From assembly GCA_019636345.1 (NCBI GenBank), contig JAHBXQ010000002.1, positions 248,001-312,000 of the forward strand: a stretch of DNA of 64,000 nt, read 5' to 3'. The translations under genes and the position numbers were made by a program. Position 1 is the first letter of the stretch. Each line of letters begins with the position of its first letter. The notes beneath the pieces were generated by a model that was not told the origin of the DNA, searched no databases, and saw only the letters and a list, made by a program, of their open reading frames with translations. The DNA comes from Pirellulales bacterium (GTDB taxonomy: Bacteria > Planctomycetota > Planctomycetia > Pirellulales > Lacipirellulaceae). This document shows, one piece after another, positions 39,521 to 48,954 of this stretch.

Positions 39521-40006
39521 ATGCCCTTCGATCTGGAAGTCCCCGTCGCGGCTCGCATTTGCCACGCCACCGGGCGGCCGATCGATGCGGGAGCGGCGTT
39601 TTACTCCGAGGCGACGCTGGAAGCGGGCATCCTGGTCCGGCGCGACGTGGCCGCCGAAGCGTGGACGGGTCCCGGCCCGCACGTGCTGGCATGGTGGAAA
39701 TGTCAGGCCCTGGAAGCCGCCGCCAAACCCAAGCTCGCCCCGCACGAGGTGCTGCTCAATCTGTTCGCCGAGTTGGCCGACCAGCCCGCCGAAACCGAGT
39801 TCCGCTACGTGTTGGGGTTGCTCTTGATCCGCCGCCGACTGCTCCGGTTGGAAGAGACGCGCCGCGACGGCGCCGGGGTCGCGTGGATGCGACTCGACTG
39901 CCCCAGCCGCAAGGAGCAATTCGAACTGGCGGTCGTCGAACCGTCCCCGGAGCGCATGGCCGAGGTCGAGGCCCGGCTCGTCGAAACCCTGTACGCCGAG
40001 GCGTAA
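39521..40006 (+). CDS. conserved hypothetical protein
   Basis: A 161-residue soluble protein with no signal peptide. The N-terminus DLEVPVAARICHATGRPIDAGAAFYSEATLEAGILVRRDVAAEAWTGPGPHVLAWWKCQ looks like a small beta domain with a possible metal- or nucleic-acid-binding CH/C pattern. The rest is helical (NLFAELADQPAETEFRYVLGLLLIRRRLLRLEETRRDG). The start at 39521 drops an unconserved 85-codon Arg/Pro-rich lead. It ends one base before the next gene, which implies an operon. Function not recognised. Confidence 0.7.
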   Translation: MPFDLEVPVAARICHATGRPIDAGAAFYSEATLEAGILVRRDVAAEAWTGPGPHVLAWWKCQALEAAAKPKLAPHEVLLNLFAELADQPAETEFRYVLGLLLIRRRLLRLEETRRDGAGVAWMRLDCPSRKEQFELAVVEPSPERMAEVEARLVETLYAEA

Positions 40007-40007
40007 G

Positions 40008-41213
40008 TTGACGACCCGCACGCCCCTCACTGTGCATGAAGCGCGGCCTGTCCGGCGATTCGCCGTCCGGGCGGCTTGGCTCGTGATGACGGCGTGCACC
40101 TGCGGGGCGTCCTGCAATCAGCCGCTGCGGAACCCCTTTCGTTCCGCGGGGCCGCCGCCTCCCGAGGTGCTCATGGCGGGCGCCTCGCTGCAGCAGATCA
40201 TCGACGCGGTGAACCAGAACTCTGCCCGCGTGCGGACGTATCAAACCGACAACGCCTCGATCGCCGTTCCGGGAATGCTGGGCGTGCCGATGCTGTCCGG
40301 GAAGATCCGCGCCCAACGCCCCGGACGGCTGCGGCTGCAGGGGGCGACGAGCATCACGGGCCCCGAGGTGGATCTTGGCGCCAACGACGAACTGTTCTGG
40401 TTCTGGATCCGTCGCAACGAGCCCCCGGCGCTCTACTTCGCCCGGCACGATCAGTTCGCCGGTTCGGCAGCCAGCCAAGTCGTGCCGATCGAACCGCAGT
40501 GGTTGCTCGACGCCCTCGGGTTCGCCGAGTTCAAGCCGACCGACGTGCACGACGGACCGCTGGTCCGCGGCGGCGGGCTCGTCGAGATTCGCTCGGTCGT
40601 CAACGCCCGTGGCGGCCAACTTGCGAAATCGACGGTCGTCAACGCCAAGACGGCTTGCATTATGGAGCAGCACATCTACGCCCCCGACGGGCGAATTCTC
40701 GCCTCCGCGATCGTCCGCTCGCACAAATTCTATCCCGAGGCGGGCGTGGCGTTGCCGCAGAAGATCGACGTACAGATGCCCTCTGCGGAGCTGTCGCTGT
40801 CGATCGACGTGGGGACCGTCCAGCTCAACAATCTGCCCGAGAGCCCCCAGATTTGGGCGTTGCCCACGCTGCCAGGGACGCCGACGGTCGACCTGGGGGC
40901 GGCCCCCGCAGGAACGGCCGGATCGCTGGGGGGACAGTTAGGCCGAGCCGATTGGACCTCGCCGGCGCCCGTGTCCAGCGTGGCCGAGCTCCCCGAGATG
41001 AGCCCCTCGCCGGGAGTCTCGGCGTACGGGGTCCCGAGCGAACCGTCGGCGCCAGTCCCCGCGGCCGGGCCGGTCTACAGCCAGTTGGCGCCGCAGACGC
41101 CGCTGTTTACCTCGCCGGGGGCCGCAGGGGCGAATCTTGGCAACCTTCCCAACTACCCCGCTGCGGCCCAGAGTCTCCCCTCGGGGGGAGTGCCGGCGAC
41201 GTTGCCGCGGTAA
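40008..41213 (+). CDS. putative lipoprotein, LolA/DUF4292-like
   Basis: A 401-residue protein. The N-terminus carries a hydrophobic signal with several cysteines (RRFAVRAAWLVMTACTCGASC), consistent with a lipoprotein although the lipobox is not classical. The domain at about residues 55-275 (IIDAVNQNSARVRTYQTDNASIAV, MLSGKIRAQRPGRLRLQG, DLGANDELFWFWIRRNEPPALYFARHDQF) resembles the LolA-like lipoprotein-sorting fold seen in DUF4292 proteins. The last 110 residues are Pro/Ala/Ser-rich and disordered. The TTG at 40008 lies directly after the upstream stop; GTG 40032 is an alternative start. Confidence 0.6.
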   Translation: MTTRTPLTVHEARPVRRFAVRAAWLVMTACTCGASCNQPLRNPFRSAGPPPPEVLMAGASLQQIIDAVNQNSARVRTYQTDNASIAVPGMLGVPMLSGKIRAQRPGRLRLQGATSITGPEVDLGANDELFWFWIRRNEPPALYFARHDQFAGSAASQVVPIEPQWLLDALGFAEFKPTDVHDGPLVRGGGLVEIRSVVNARGGQLAKSTVVNAKTACIMEQHIYAPDGRILASAIVRSHKFYPEAGVALPQKIDVQMPSAELSLSIDVGTVQLNNLPESPQIWALPTLPGTPTVDLGAAPAGTAGSLGGQLGRADWTSPAPVSSVAELPEMSPSPGVSAYGVPSEPSAPVPAAGPVYSQLAPQTPLFTSPGAAGANLGNLPNYPAAAQSLPSGGVPATLPR

Positions 41214-41349
41214 GGTCCGGCGAGGGGGGGCGTTCGGGTTGAGAACGCTGTTTTGGGGGGGAAACGAGCCCAACGGGCCCCGTTCCGCGGGGATTCCGCG
41301 GCAATTACTGGGGGATTCTTGGTGGGATCGCGTTTTTTCGAAGGGCAGG

Positions 41350-41377
41350 TTGACACAAATCGAGGAGGGGAGATAAT
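41350..41377 (+). promoter_or_regulatory. sigma-70 promoter before the second DUF1559 gene
   Basis: TTGACA (41350-41355), 16-base spacer, GATAAT (41372-41377): a full -35 consensus and a five-of-six -10 element. It lies 84 bases upstream of the ATG at 41462 in a 248-base gap and is the best sigma-70 match noticed in the window. Confidence 0.75.
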
Positions 41378-41461
41378 CCGCGGGAGTGATTTGATACTGA
41401 GTCTCGGTAACATCGATTGCCGGCCCCGACTCGGTGGAAACCGCCTCGGAGATCCCCTTCC

Positions 41462-42487
41462 ATGCCGCTGCTTGGCCCCTCCCGTCTCCGCCGAACCCCC
41501 GCTCGTTCGGCCTTTACGCTCGTTGAACTCTTGGTGGTGATCGCCATCATTGGCGTGCTCGTGGCCCTGCTGCTGCCGGCGATCCAGGCCGCGCGCGAGG
41601 CGGCTCGCCGGATGAACTGCGCCAACAATGTCCGGCAGTTGGCGCTGGCGACGCTCAACTACGAGAGTTCCAAGAAGCGGTTTCCTCCGGCGATCATGAT
41701 CAACCCGTCGGCGACCTCGCAATTCCGCTGGTCAGCCTTGGCGCGGGTGCTCCCCTACTTGGAGCAGGCGAACGTCGCTTCGGCGTTCAAATTCAGCGAC
41801 GATTACAACGCGACCGCCGCCATCAACGGCCAGCCGATTCGCACGCTGCGGATTCCGGGTTACATCTGCCCGAGCGAGGCCCGGGATGAACAACGGCTGG
41901 ACTCCACGGGCGCCCCCGAGCACTACCTTGCGAACTACGCCTTCAACGGCGGAACCTGGAAGTTCTACGATCCGGTGACGAACACCCCGGGGGACGGGGC
42001 TTTTTGTCCCGGCACAGGGTTCACGGCAAGCAACTTCAGCGACGGGTTGTCCAACACGCTCATGGTCGCCGAGGTGAAGGGATGGCAGCCCTACTACCGC
42101 GACGGCGGGCAAGGAACTGACGCGATCCCAACGCAGACGAGCCAGATCTGTTCGTTGGCTGGCGACTTCAAAGCCGATTCCGGGCACACCGAGTGGGTCG
42201 ACGGCCGCGTCCATCAGGGGGGCTTCACTGCGACCTTCCCGCCGAACGCCCAAGTGCTCTGCACGGCGGGGGGGCAGCAGTACGACGTCGACTTCAACAG
42301 CAATCGGGTCGGGGTCGACAACACGCGGCCCACCTACGCCGCGATCACCTCGCGCAGCTACCACCCAGGACAGGTCAACGCGGCGATGATGGACGGCTCG
42401 GTCACGAGCATCGCCAGCGACGTCGACGTGATCGTCTGGCGAGCCTTGGCGACCCGCGACGGGGCAGAAATCGCGACGCTGGACTAA
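41462..42487 (+). CDS. DUF1559 pseudopilin-like protein
   Basis: A 341-residue protein. The prepilin motif is [37 protein letters not shown] (residues about 17-53). The DUF1559 body has [23 protein letters not shown] and [20 protein letters not shown], then [12 protein letters not shown], and [21 protein letters not shown]. The H-x9-DG signature is [15 protein letters not shown]. The ATG at 41462 is preferred over an upstream TTG at 41417. It is similar in size and layout to the protein at 3067-4092, but sequence identity outside the motifs looks low. It converges on tyrS. Confidence 0.95.
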   Translation: MPLLGPSRLRRTPARSAFTLVELLVVIAIIGVLVALLLPAIQAAREAARRMNCANNVRQLALATLNYESSKKRFPPAIMINPSATSQFRWSALARVLPYLEQANVASAFKFSDDYNATAAINGQPIRTLRIPGYICPSEARDEQRLDSTGAPEHYLANYAFNGGTWKFYDPVTNTPGDGAFCPGTGFTASNFSDGLSNTLMVAEVKGWQPYYRDGGQGTDAIPTQTSQICSLAGDFKADSGHTEWVDGRVHQGGFTATFPPNAQVLCTAGGQQYDVDFNSNRVGVDNTRPTYAAITSRSYHPGQVNAAMMDGSVTSIASDVDVIVWRALATRDGAEIATLD

Positions 42488-42514
42488 CGCCGTGCTTTGG
42501 CAGCGTCCCCCGCG

Positions 42515-43813
42515 TCACGCGTCGAACTTGAGCAGCGCGTACCGTTTCTTGCCGCTGCGGAGCACGGCCACGGTTTCGCTCGCCAGATTGGCCGACGTGA
42601 CGAACGCTTCGAGCCCTTCGATGCGCCGGTTGTTGAGGTAGACGCCTCCTTGCTCGACCGCTCGTCGGGCTTCCCCTTTGCTCTTGGCGAGCCCCGCCTC
42701 GACCAGGGCGTCGACGATCGGCAGGCCTGCGCCGGCCAGCAGCGACGCGGGGAGCCGTTTGCTGGGGACGTCGGCGAAGATCTGCCCCAGTTGGGCGTCG
42801 TCGAGATCGCTGATCTCGGCCCCGAAGAAGATCTGCGTCGCCCGCTCCGCGGCGGCGAGTCCTTCTTCCCCGTGGACAAGCCAGGTCAGCTCTTCCGCGA
42901 GTCGTCGCTGGCTGGAGCGCTTGGCGGCGTCGGTCGCCCGCTCGGCGTCGAGGGCTTCGATCTCCTCGTGCGAAACGTCGGTGAGCATCCGCAGGCAGCG
43001 TCCCGCGTCGGCGTCGTCGACGTTGACCCAGTACTGGAAGAACTGGTAGGGGCTGGTCCGCTCGGCCGACAGCCAGACGGCGCCGCTCTCGGTCTTGCCC
43101 ATCTTCGAGCCGTCGCTCTTGGTCAACAGCGGCCATGTGAGCCCGTAGAGTTGCACGCCGTGCATCCGGCGGGCCAAGTCGATTCCTGCGGTGATGTTGC
43201 CCCACTGGTCGCTGCCGCCGGCCTGCAGTTCGCACCCCGCCGACTGATGCAAATGCACGAAGTCGTACGCTTGCAGCAGCATGTAGCTGAACTCGGTGTA
43301 GCTCATCCCGCCCGAGGAGTTGTCGTCCTCGCCGCGGCCCAGTCGGCTTTTCACCGAGTCCTTGGCGAGCATGACGTTCACGGGGAAGTTCTTGCCGACG
43401 TCGCGCAAGAAATCGAGGTAGCTCCACGGCCCGGTCCAGTCGAAGTTGTTCACGAGGGACGCTTGGCTCGGCCCGGGGTCGAAATCGAGGAACCGCCGCA
43501 TCTGGGCGGCCATTCCTTCGATATTGGCCGTGAGTTGTTCCTTGCTGAGCAGGTTTCGCTCGGAGCTCTTGCCGCTGGGATCGCCGATCATCCCCGTGGC
43601 GCCCCCGACGACGGCGATCGGTTTGTGCCCCGCGCGCTGAAACCGCCGCAGGACGATCAGGCCCATCATGTGCCCCACGTGGAGGCTTTCGGCGGTGGGG
43701 TCGAACCCGGCGTACACGGTCCGCGGCTGCGCATCGAGCCAGGCCTCGATGCCGGCGTCGTCGGTGGTTTGGTGAACAAGCCCGCGCCAGCGGAGATCGG
43801 AGAAAAAAGACAT
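42515..43813 (-). CDS. tyrS: tyrosyl-tRNA synthetase
   Basis: A 432-residue class I aminoacyl-tRNA synthetase that charges tRNA-Tyr. The HIGH-type motif is HVGH (residues 45-48), the KMSKS-type motif is KMGKT (237-241), and the tyrosine/ATP pocket includes YAGFDPTAESLHVGH and AGGSDQWGNITAGIDLARR. The C-terminal S4 RNA-binding domain is KSKGEARRAVEQGGVYLNNRRIEG. Length and layout are those of the bacterial TyrS form. It converges with the DUF1559 gene, leaving 27 bases. Confidence 0.97.
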   Translation of the reverse strand: MSFFSDLRWRGLVHQTTDDAGIEAWLDAQPRTVYAGFDPTAESLHVGHMMGLIVLRRFQRAGHKPIAVVGGATGMIGDPSGKSSERNLLSKEQLTANIEGMAAQMRRFLDFDPGPSQASLVNNFDWTGPWSYLDFLRDVGKNFPVNVMLAKDSVKSRLGRGEDDNSSGGMSYTEFSYMLLQAYDFVHLHQSAGCELQAGGSDQWGNITAGIDLARRMHGVQLYGLTWPLLTKSDGSKMGKTESGAVWLSAERTSPYQFFQYWVNVDDADAGRCLRMLTDVSHEEIEALDAERATDAAKRSSQRRLAEELTWLVHGEEGLAAAERATQIFFGAEISDLDDAQLGQIFADVPSKRLPASLLAGAGLPIVDALVEAGLAKSKGEARRAVEQGGVYLNNRRIEGLEAFVTSANLASETVAVLRSGKKRYALLKFDA

Positions 43814-43898
43814 GCGATGGGAGTCGGCTGGATGACGGCGGTTGAATTGCGTGAGCGACGGACGCGAGTCAGCTCAGCGTCGCTCCGCGGGCTTACGC

Positions 43899-43952
43899 CT
43901 CGCGGCTCGATTCATTCTCGCGGTTCGAGCCATTCTCGCGGCTCGATCCGTT
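43899..43952. repeat. 18-bp tandem repeat, three copies
   Basis: Three consecutive 18-base units start at 43899, 43917 and 43935; the first reads CTCGCGGCTCGATTCATT. They differ at a few positions. The array lies between the tyrS start and the cupin stop, in a stretch without a gene. Confidence 0.7.
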
Positions 43953-43965
43953 CTTGGGGAGCGGG

Positions 43966-44361
43966 TCACCCGTCGGCAGGTTCGATGCCGCATTCGGGGG
44001 CGTTGGTCACCGGCAGGTCGTACGCGGCGTTGGGGATCAGGCACAGCATCTTGAACGGCCCTGCGCCCGTGTTGCGAAATTGGTGGACGTCGTCGGGCGT
44101 GACGTAGACCACGTCGCCGGGACGCAAGGGGCGGGGCTGGTCGCCGTCGATGATCTCGCCCTCCCCCTCCAGCACGTAAATCTCGTGCTCGTAGGGGTGA
44201 AAGTGCCGCGGCGTGTGTCCACCGGGAGCGAGTTCGAACTGACGCATCGCGAAGTTCGCCGCCTGGTCGTCCTTTCCCACGAGCCATCGCACCTGACATC
44301 CCGCGGCCCCTTCCATCGTGACCTCGTTCAGGGGGACGTCGGCCGAGCGTTTGATTTTCAT
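43966..44361 (-). CDS. cupin domain protein
   Basis: A 131-residue single-cupin protein. Cupin motif 1 is FELAPGGHTPRHFHPYEHEIYVLEGEGEI, with metal ligands of the HFHPYEHE type, and motif 2 is LRPGDVVYVTPDDVHQFRNTG. The N-terminus (MKIKRSADVPLNEVTMEGAAGCQVRWLVG) is shared with cupins of unknown function in many bacteria. It probably binds a divalent metal; no substrate can be inferred. It lies about 65 bases downstream of the small membrane protein gene on the same strand. Confidence 0.88.
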   Translation of the reverse strand: MKIKRSADVPLNEVTMEGAAGCQVRWLVGKDDQAANFAMRQFELAPGGHTPRHFHPYEHEIYVLEGEGEIIDGDQPRPLRPGDVVYVTPDDVHQFRNTGAGPFKMLCLIPNAAYDLPVTNAPECGIEPADG

Positions 44362-44428
44362 CGCGGTTGCCGGGGCGGGTTGAGCAGCGAACTGGGAACA
44401 GGAAAGCCGAATCGGCGTCGCGACGGCG

Positions 44429-44713
44429 CTACTGGGGGGGCTCGCGGTCGGCCGGCTTCGCCCAGTGGTCGTCCGTGGCGATCGCCGCGATCGTCAGCAC
44501 GGCGAGCACCGCGAGTTCGACCAGCAGCGCCGTCGTGCCGTGGGCGTCGAGCCAACGGTACAGCGGATGTCCGGCGTGGCGGGTCGCCTCCCCGCGGACG
44601 GCGTTGACGGCCTGAAACGCCATGTACCCGTAGGCGAACGCCGTCACGCAAAACGCCATCCCCGCCGGAATCAGCAGGGCGTAGAACGGGTTGCGGCGTT
44701 TGGCGGCGGGCAC
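44429..44713 (-). CDS. small membrane protein, conserved hypothetical
   Basis: A 94-residue protein read from a GTG at 44713 (VPAAKRRNPFYALLIPAGMAFCVTAFAYGYM). It has two hydrophobic segments, LLIPAGMAFCVTAFAYGYMAF and ALLVELAVLAVLTIAAIA, with a short basic N-terminus and an acidic C-terminus. The open frame extends far upstream but only across the start of the opposite uvrA-like gene, so the extension is rejected. Function unknown. Confidence 0.6.
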   Translation of the reverse strand: MPAAKRRNPFYALLIPAGMAFCVTAFAYGYMAFQAVNAVRGEATRHAGHPLYRWLDAHGTTALLVELAVLAVLTIAAIATDDHWAKPADREPPQ

Positions 44714-44890
44714 GGCAGCGCTCAGGCGGCGGTCGCGGGAAACACGCGGAACCAGCCATTGTAGCAAATCGCAGTCCGCGGCAAATCGGCCACGGCGGCC
44801 CCGGCCGGCACGGGGCGCGGCGCGATCCTGTCCCCCGCCGCCGGGGCGTGGTAGACTGCGGGATTCGTCCCCCGCTGATCCAGGCATGCT

Positions 44891-47884
44891 ATGGCGAGCA
44901 CCTCCGGACAGAACGGCCAGCCGGCGTCGCGCAAGGGAGCCGCGCCCGGCGAAACGCCCCTCATTCGCCTGCGCGGGGTGGCCGTCCACAACCTCAAGGA
45001 CGTCGATCTCGACCTGCGGCACGGCCAGCTCATCGCCTTTTGCGGGGTGAGCGGCAGCGGCAAGACGAGCCTCGCCCTCGACACGCTCTACGCCGAGGGG
45101 CAGCGCCGCTACATCGAGAGCTTCTCGACTTACACGCGGCAGTTCCTCGAACAGCTCGACAAGCCCGCGGCCGACAGCATCGAGGGGATCCCCCCGTCGG
45201 TGGCGGTGACCCGCTCGAGCATTAGCCGCAGCAGCCGGGCCACCGTCGGCAGCGCGACGCAGCTCAACGAGCACCTGCAGTTGTTGTTCGCGCGGATCGG
45301 CGAGGTGATCTGCCACGGCTGCGGGCGCAAGGTGAGTTGCGACTCGGCCGAATCGGCGGTGGACGAGTTGCTCAAGCAACCCGAGGGGACCCGTGCGATG
45401 GCAGGGTTCACCTCGCAGCGCGGCCCGCGCCGGACTCCGAGCGAGTGGCTGGGGGACCTGATTGCCTTGGGCTACCGGCGATGCGTCGTGGGAGAGGCGA
45501 CGGTCGATCTGGAGCCGGAACTCGCCGCGCGATTGAGCGAGGCGAGCCAGCTCGACGTGCTCGTGGATCGGGTCTCGCTGCGGCCCGACGCGGCGCCCCG
45601 GTTGCGCGACTCCTTGGAGACTGCGTTCCACGCCGGTCGCGGGGCGGTGATCGCGTGGATCGACTCAGGCGATGCCAAGGGCGACCATGCCGGCTCGACC
45701 GTCGCAACCCCCGAGGTCGTCGCCCCGGCCCCTGCCAGAAACGGCAACGGCCATGTGCTGCTCGACGGCCGAGCGTGGCGGCGGCGGGTCTTCAGCCACC
45801 GGCTGCGGTGTGAGGCGTGCGACGTCCAGTACGCCGACCCCGATCCGGCTCTGCTTAGCTACAACAATCCACAGGGCGCCTGTCCGGCGTGCGAGGGGTT
45901 CGGCAACGTGATCGACGTCGATCTCGCCCGGATCGTCCCCGATCCCAACAAAACGCTCCGTGAAGGGGCGATCGCCCCCTGGAACACCCCGGCCTACGCC
46001 CACGAGCTCAAGGAGCTGTTGGCGCTGGCCAAGGACTACGGCATTCCGGTCGACACGCCGTTTCGCGAGCTCGCCCCCGAGCATGTCGAGCTGATCCGTC
46101 GCGGCGTCCCCGAGCGCAGCTTCGGCGGGCTCGCCGGGTTCTTCGATTGGCTCGAACGCCGCAAGTACAAGATGCACATCCGGGTCTTCCTGAGCCGGTG
46201 GCGCAGCTACTATCCGTGCGAGACGTGCCGCGGCGCCCGGCTGCGGCCCGAGGCGCTGGCCGTGCGGATCGCCGGAAAGAACATCGCCGAGGTTTCGGCG
46301 TTGCCGATTCGCGAGGCGATCGCCTGGCTCGCGGCGCTGGAGCTTTCCCCCTGGCAGCGTCAGGTGGGGCGGCTGCTGCTCGATCAGGTGACGACGCGGC
46401 TGGAGTATCTCGACCGGGTGGGGGTCGGGCACCTGACCGTCGATCGCTCGCTGCGGACCCTCAGCGGCGGAGAGGCCCAGCGGGTTGCGCTGACCGCGGC
46501 GTTGGGGTCGAACCTCACCGGCATGTTGTACGTGCTCGACGAACCCTCGGCCGGGCTCCATGCCGCCGACATGCCGCGACTGGTCGAGGCGGTCCGACGA
46601 CTTCGGGATCGGGGCAACACGGTGGCCGTCGTCGAGCACGAGCCGGCCCTCATCCAAGCGGCCGACGACGTGGTCGAGCTGGGCCCGGGCGCCGGGGAGT
46701 TCGGCGGCAAGATCGTCTTCCACGGCTCGCCGGAGGCGATGCTCAAGCACCCCGACAGTCGTACCGGCGATTGGCTCGCCGGTCGCCGATCCGATGGAGG
46801 CCGCGGCTCGCGTCACGCGACCGACCAAGGGTGGCTGCGACTCGTGGGCGCCCGGGGGAACAACCTCCGCGATCTGACGGTCGAGTTCCCGCTGGGGGTG
46901 CTCTGCGTCGTGACCGGCGTGAGCGGCGCCGGCAAGAGCACGCTCGTGCAGCAGACCTTGTATCCCGCGGTCGCCCAGAAGCTCGGCAAGGAGGTCGAAC
47001 GCCCCGCCGAGCACGACGACCTGCTGGGAGCGGGCCACATCGAGGACGTGCTGCTGGTGGATCAAAGCCCCATCGGTCGCACGCCGCGCTCCAACCCCGT
47101 GACCTACGTGAAGGCGTTCGACCCGATCCGGACGCTGTTCGCCGAAACGGTCGAGGCCCAGGCCCGGGGATTCGGCGCAGGGCATTTCAGCTTCAACGTC
47201 GAGGGGGGCCGCTGCGAGGCGTGCCAGGGAGACGGCTGCCAGCAGATCGACATGCGGTTCATGGCCGACGTCTTCATGCGGTGTCCCGAGTGCGGCGGCG
47301 ATCGGTATCGTCGCGAGGTGCTCGACGTCAAGTACCGCGGGATGAGCATCGCCGACGTGTTGGACCTGTCGGTCCGCGAAGCGTTCACCTTCTTCCGCGG
47401 CCAGAAGAAGATCCTCGCCCGGCTCAAGTGCCTGATCGACGTCGGGCTCGATTACCTGCGACTGGGCCAGCCGGCGAACACCCTTTCCGGCGGCGAGGCC
47501 CAGCGGCTCAAGCTCGCCAACTACGTTTCGGCCGCCAAGCGGGGCCGCACGTTGTTCGTCCTCGACGAGCCGACGACCGGCCTCCACTTTAGCGACGTGC
47601 TGCAGTTGATCGACTGCTTCGACTCGTTGGTGGCGATGGGGCATTCCCTGGTGGTCGTCGAGCACAATCCGCTGATGATGCGGGCCGCGGACCATGTGAT
47701 CGACCTCGGCCCCGGCGCCGCGGAGGCAGGAGGGCGTGTCGTCGCCGAGGGGACTCCCGAGGAGGTCGCCGCCTGCGAGGCGTCGCTCACGGGGCACGTC
47801 CTGTCCGAAGAATTCACCGGACTTCGCGGTCCTCGGAAGCCCCCCCGCAACGGATCGCGCTTGCGCAACGAAGACGCCAAGTAG
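44891..47884 (+). CDS. uvrA: UvrA-family excinuclease ATPase, divergent
   Basis: A 997-residue double-ABC protein of nucleotide excision repair, the damage-recognition subunit that loads UvrB. Walker A motifs are GVSGSGKTS (residues 52-60) and GVSGAGKST. The ABC signatures are LSGGEAQRVALTAALG and LSGGEAQRLKLANYVS, with Walker B segments YVLDEPSAGLH and FVLDEPTTGLH. Zinc fingers are CEACDVQYADP...CPACEGFG and CEACQGDGC...CPECGGDRY. Two usually strongly conserved stretches are altered: the AIDQK region reads SVAVTRSSISRSS and the segment before the UvrB-binding domain reads AGFTSQRGP. It may therefore be a second UvrA-type paralogue. Confidence 0.85.
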   Translation: MASTSGQNGQPASRKGAAPGETPLIRLRGVAVHNLKDVDLDLRHGQLIAFCGVSGSGKTSLALDTLYAEGQRRYIESFSTYTRQFLEQLDKPAADSIEGIPPSVAVTRSSISRSSRATVGSATQLNEHLQLLFARIGEVICHGCGRKVSCDSAESAVDELLKQPEGTRAMAGFTSQRGPRRTPSEWLGDLIALGYRRCVVGEATVDLEPELAARLSEASQLDVLVDRVSLRPDAAPRLRDSLETAFHAGRGAVIAWIDSGDAKGDHAGSTVATPEVVAPAPARNGNGHVLLDGRAWRRRVFSHRLRCEACDVQYADPDPALLSYNNPQGACPACEGFGNVIDVDLARIVPDPNKTLREGAIAPWNTPAYAHELKELLALAKDYGIPVDTPFRELAPEHVELIRRGVPERSFGGLAGFFDWLERRKYKMHIRVFLSRWRSYYPCETCRGARLRPEALAVRIAGKNIAEVSALPIREAIAWLAALELSPWQRQVGRLLLDQVTTRLEYLDRVGVGHLTVDRSLRTLSGGEAQRVALTAALGSNLTGMLYVLDEPSAGLHAADMPRLVEAVRRLRDRGNTVAVVEHEPALIQAADDVVELGPGAGEFGGKIVFHGSPEAMLKHPDSRTGDWLAGRRSDGGRGSRHATDQGWLRLVGARGNNLRDLTVEFPLGVLCVVTGVSGAGKSTLVQQTLYPAVAQKLGKEVERPAEHDDLLGAGHIEDVLLVDQSPIGRTPRSNPVTYVKAFDPIRTLFAETVEAQARGFGAGHFSFNVEGGRCEACQGDGCQQIDMRFMADVFMRCPECGGDRYRREVLDVKYRGMSIADVLDLSVREAFTFFRGQKKILARLKCLIDVGLDYLRLGQPANTLSGGEAQRLKLANYVSAAKRGRTLFVLDEPTTGLHFSDVLQLIDCFDSLVAMGHSLVVVEHNPLMMRAADHVIDLGPGAAEAGGRVVAEGTPEEVAACEASLTGHVLSEEFTGLRGPRKPPRNGSRLRNEDAK

Positions 47885-48025
47885 CTTGCAGCTCGCTTGG
47901 CGGGGAGTCGGGGCGCCGCGCTGTATTTCTCCGCGACAATTCGTCCTCTCCACGTTCTGCTTCGGCTCCCAACAACAGCAGTCGGCCAACTCACCGTGAA
48001 GAATTCCCCGCTGCTGTTGCGTCGC

Positions 48026-48880
48026 ATGCAGTTGACCGAGTCGTCGGCGACGGTGCTCGTGGAACGGGTTCTCGGGGACGAGACCCGGGCCCCTGCGGGA
48101 ACGATTCGCGGACCGTTCTGCGAGTTCGCCCGAACGCTGCCGGCCGATTTTCCGCTGCGGGACTTGCCGCCGCTGCCCGAGCGAGCCCCCGCGACATCGG
48201 CGACGATCGTCGACCCGTGTTACTGGACCCCTGCGCTGCCGTTCGAGTACGAGTTGCGGCCGGCGGACGGTGCGTCGCCGCGGCGGTTTGCTTTGCGGCG
48301 GTGGTACGCGGTCGGCGACTCGTTCCGCCTCTCCGGCCGCCGCACCGTGCTTCGCGGCGCCGCGGTCGACAGCGTCACGGAGTCGGCATTAGCCGTCGCG
48401 CGGGCTAGCGCCGCGGTTCTGTGCGTGCCGACGCCCGCCGCCGAGCTCTGCGAACGCGCGGATCGAATCGGCGTGGCGCTGGTCGCCGATCTGCGGGGAG
48501 CGACGGACGCTCGCGATTGGTGGCAGGCCGCCGGATGGCGCGGGTCCGTCGTGGCGGCGCTGACGGACGAGTCGCAGGCGGTCGCCCTCGGACCGCTGGC
48601 CCGCGCGACGGGGATTGCGCTGGCCGTTGGCATCGCCGCCGAGGCGCCTGCTTTGTCCGCCGCCGTGCTCGACGAATGCGACGCCGTGGCCGTGGAACTT
48701 CAACCCGGCCAACGCCCGCCGACGTGGGCGGGGACCTGCGGCAAACCAGTCGTCGCGATCCGACGCGGCGACGCGGCGCCCGATCTCGCGGTCGCTCGCG
48801 CCGCCGCCGACGCCCTGCAGGCCGAGCTCGCCCCCCAGTTCAACCTCGCCGGCTACTTTGTCGCGGCCCGACCATCGTGA
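48026..48880 (+). CDS. conserved hypothetical protein
   Basis: A 284-residue protein without signal peptide or membrane segments. The first 110 residues look beta-rich (ESSATVLVERVLGDE, TIVDPCYWTPALPFEYEL). The rest alternates helices and strands as in a TIM-barrel or Rossmann fragment (AAVLCVPTPAAELCERADRIGVALVADLRG, GIALAVGIAAEAPALSAAVLDECDAVAVEL). The start is uncertain: ATG 48026 or GTG 47996. It lies between the UvrA-like gene and the ThiF-like gene on the same strand, 74 bases before the latter. Function not recognised. Confidence 0.65.
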   Translation: MQLTESSATVLVERVLGDETRAPAGTIRGPFCEFARTLPADFPLRDLPPLPERAPATSATIVDPCYWTPALPFEYELRPADGASPRRFALRRWYAVGDSFRLSGRRTVLRGAAVDSVTESALAVARASAAVLCVPTPAAELCERADRIGVALVADLRGATDARDWWQAAGWRGSVVAALTDESQAVALGPLARATGIALAVGIAAEAPALSAAVLDECDAVAVELQPGQRPPTWAGTCGKPVVAIRRGDAAPDLAVARAAADALQAELAPQFNLAGYFVAARPS

Positions 48881-48954
48881 ATACTGGATCTGGCTTTTAA
48901 CTCGCGAGCCAAGACTCGACCGCGAACTCCCGCCGTTTCAGTGAAAGCGCTCAC

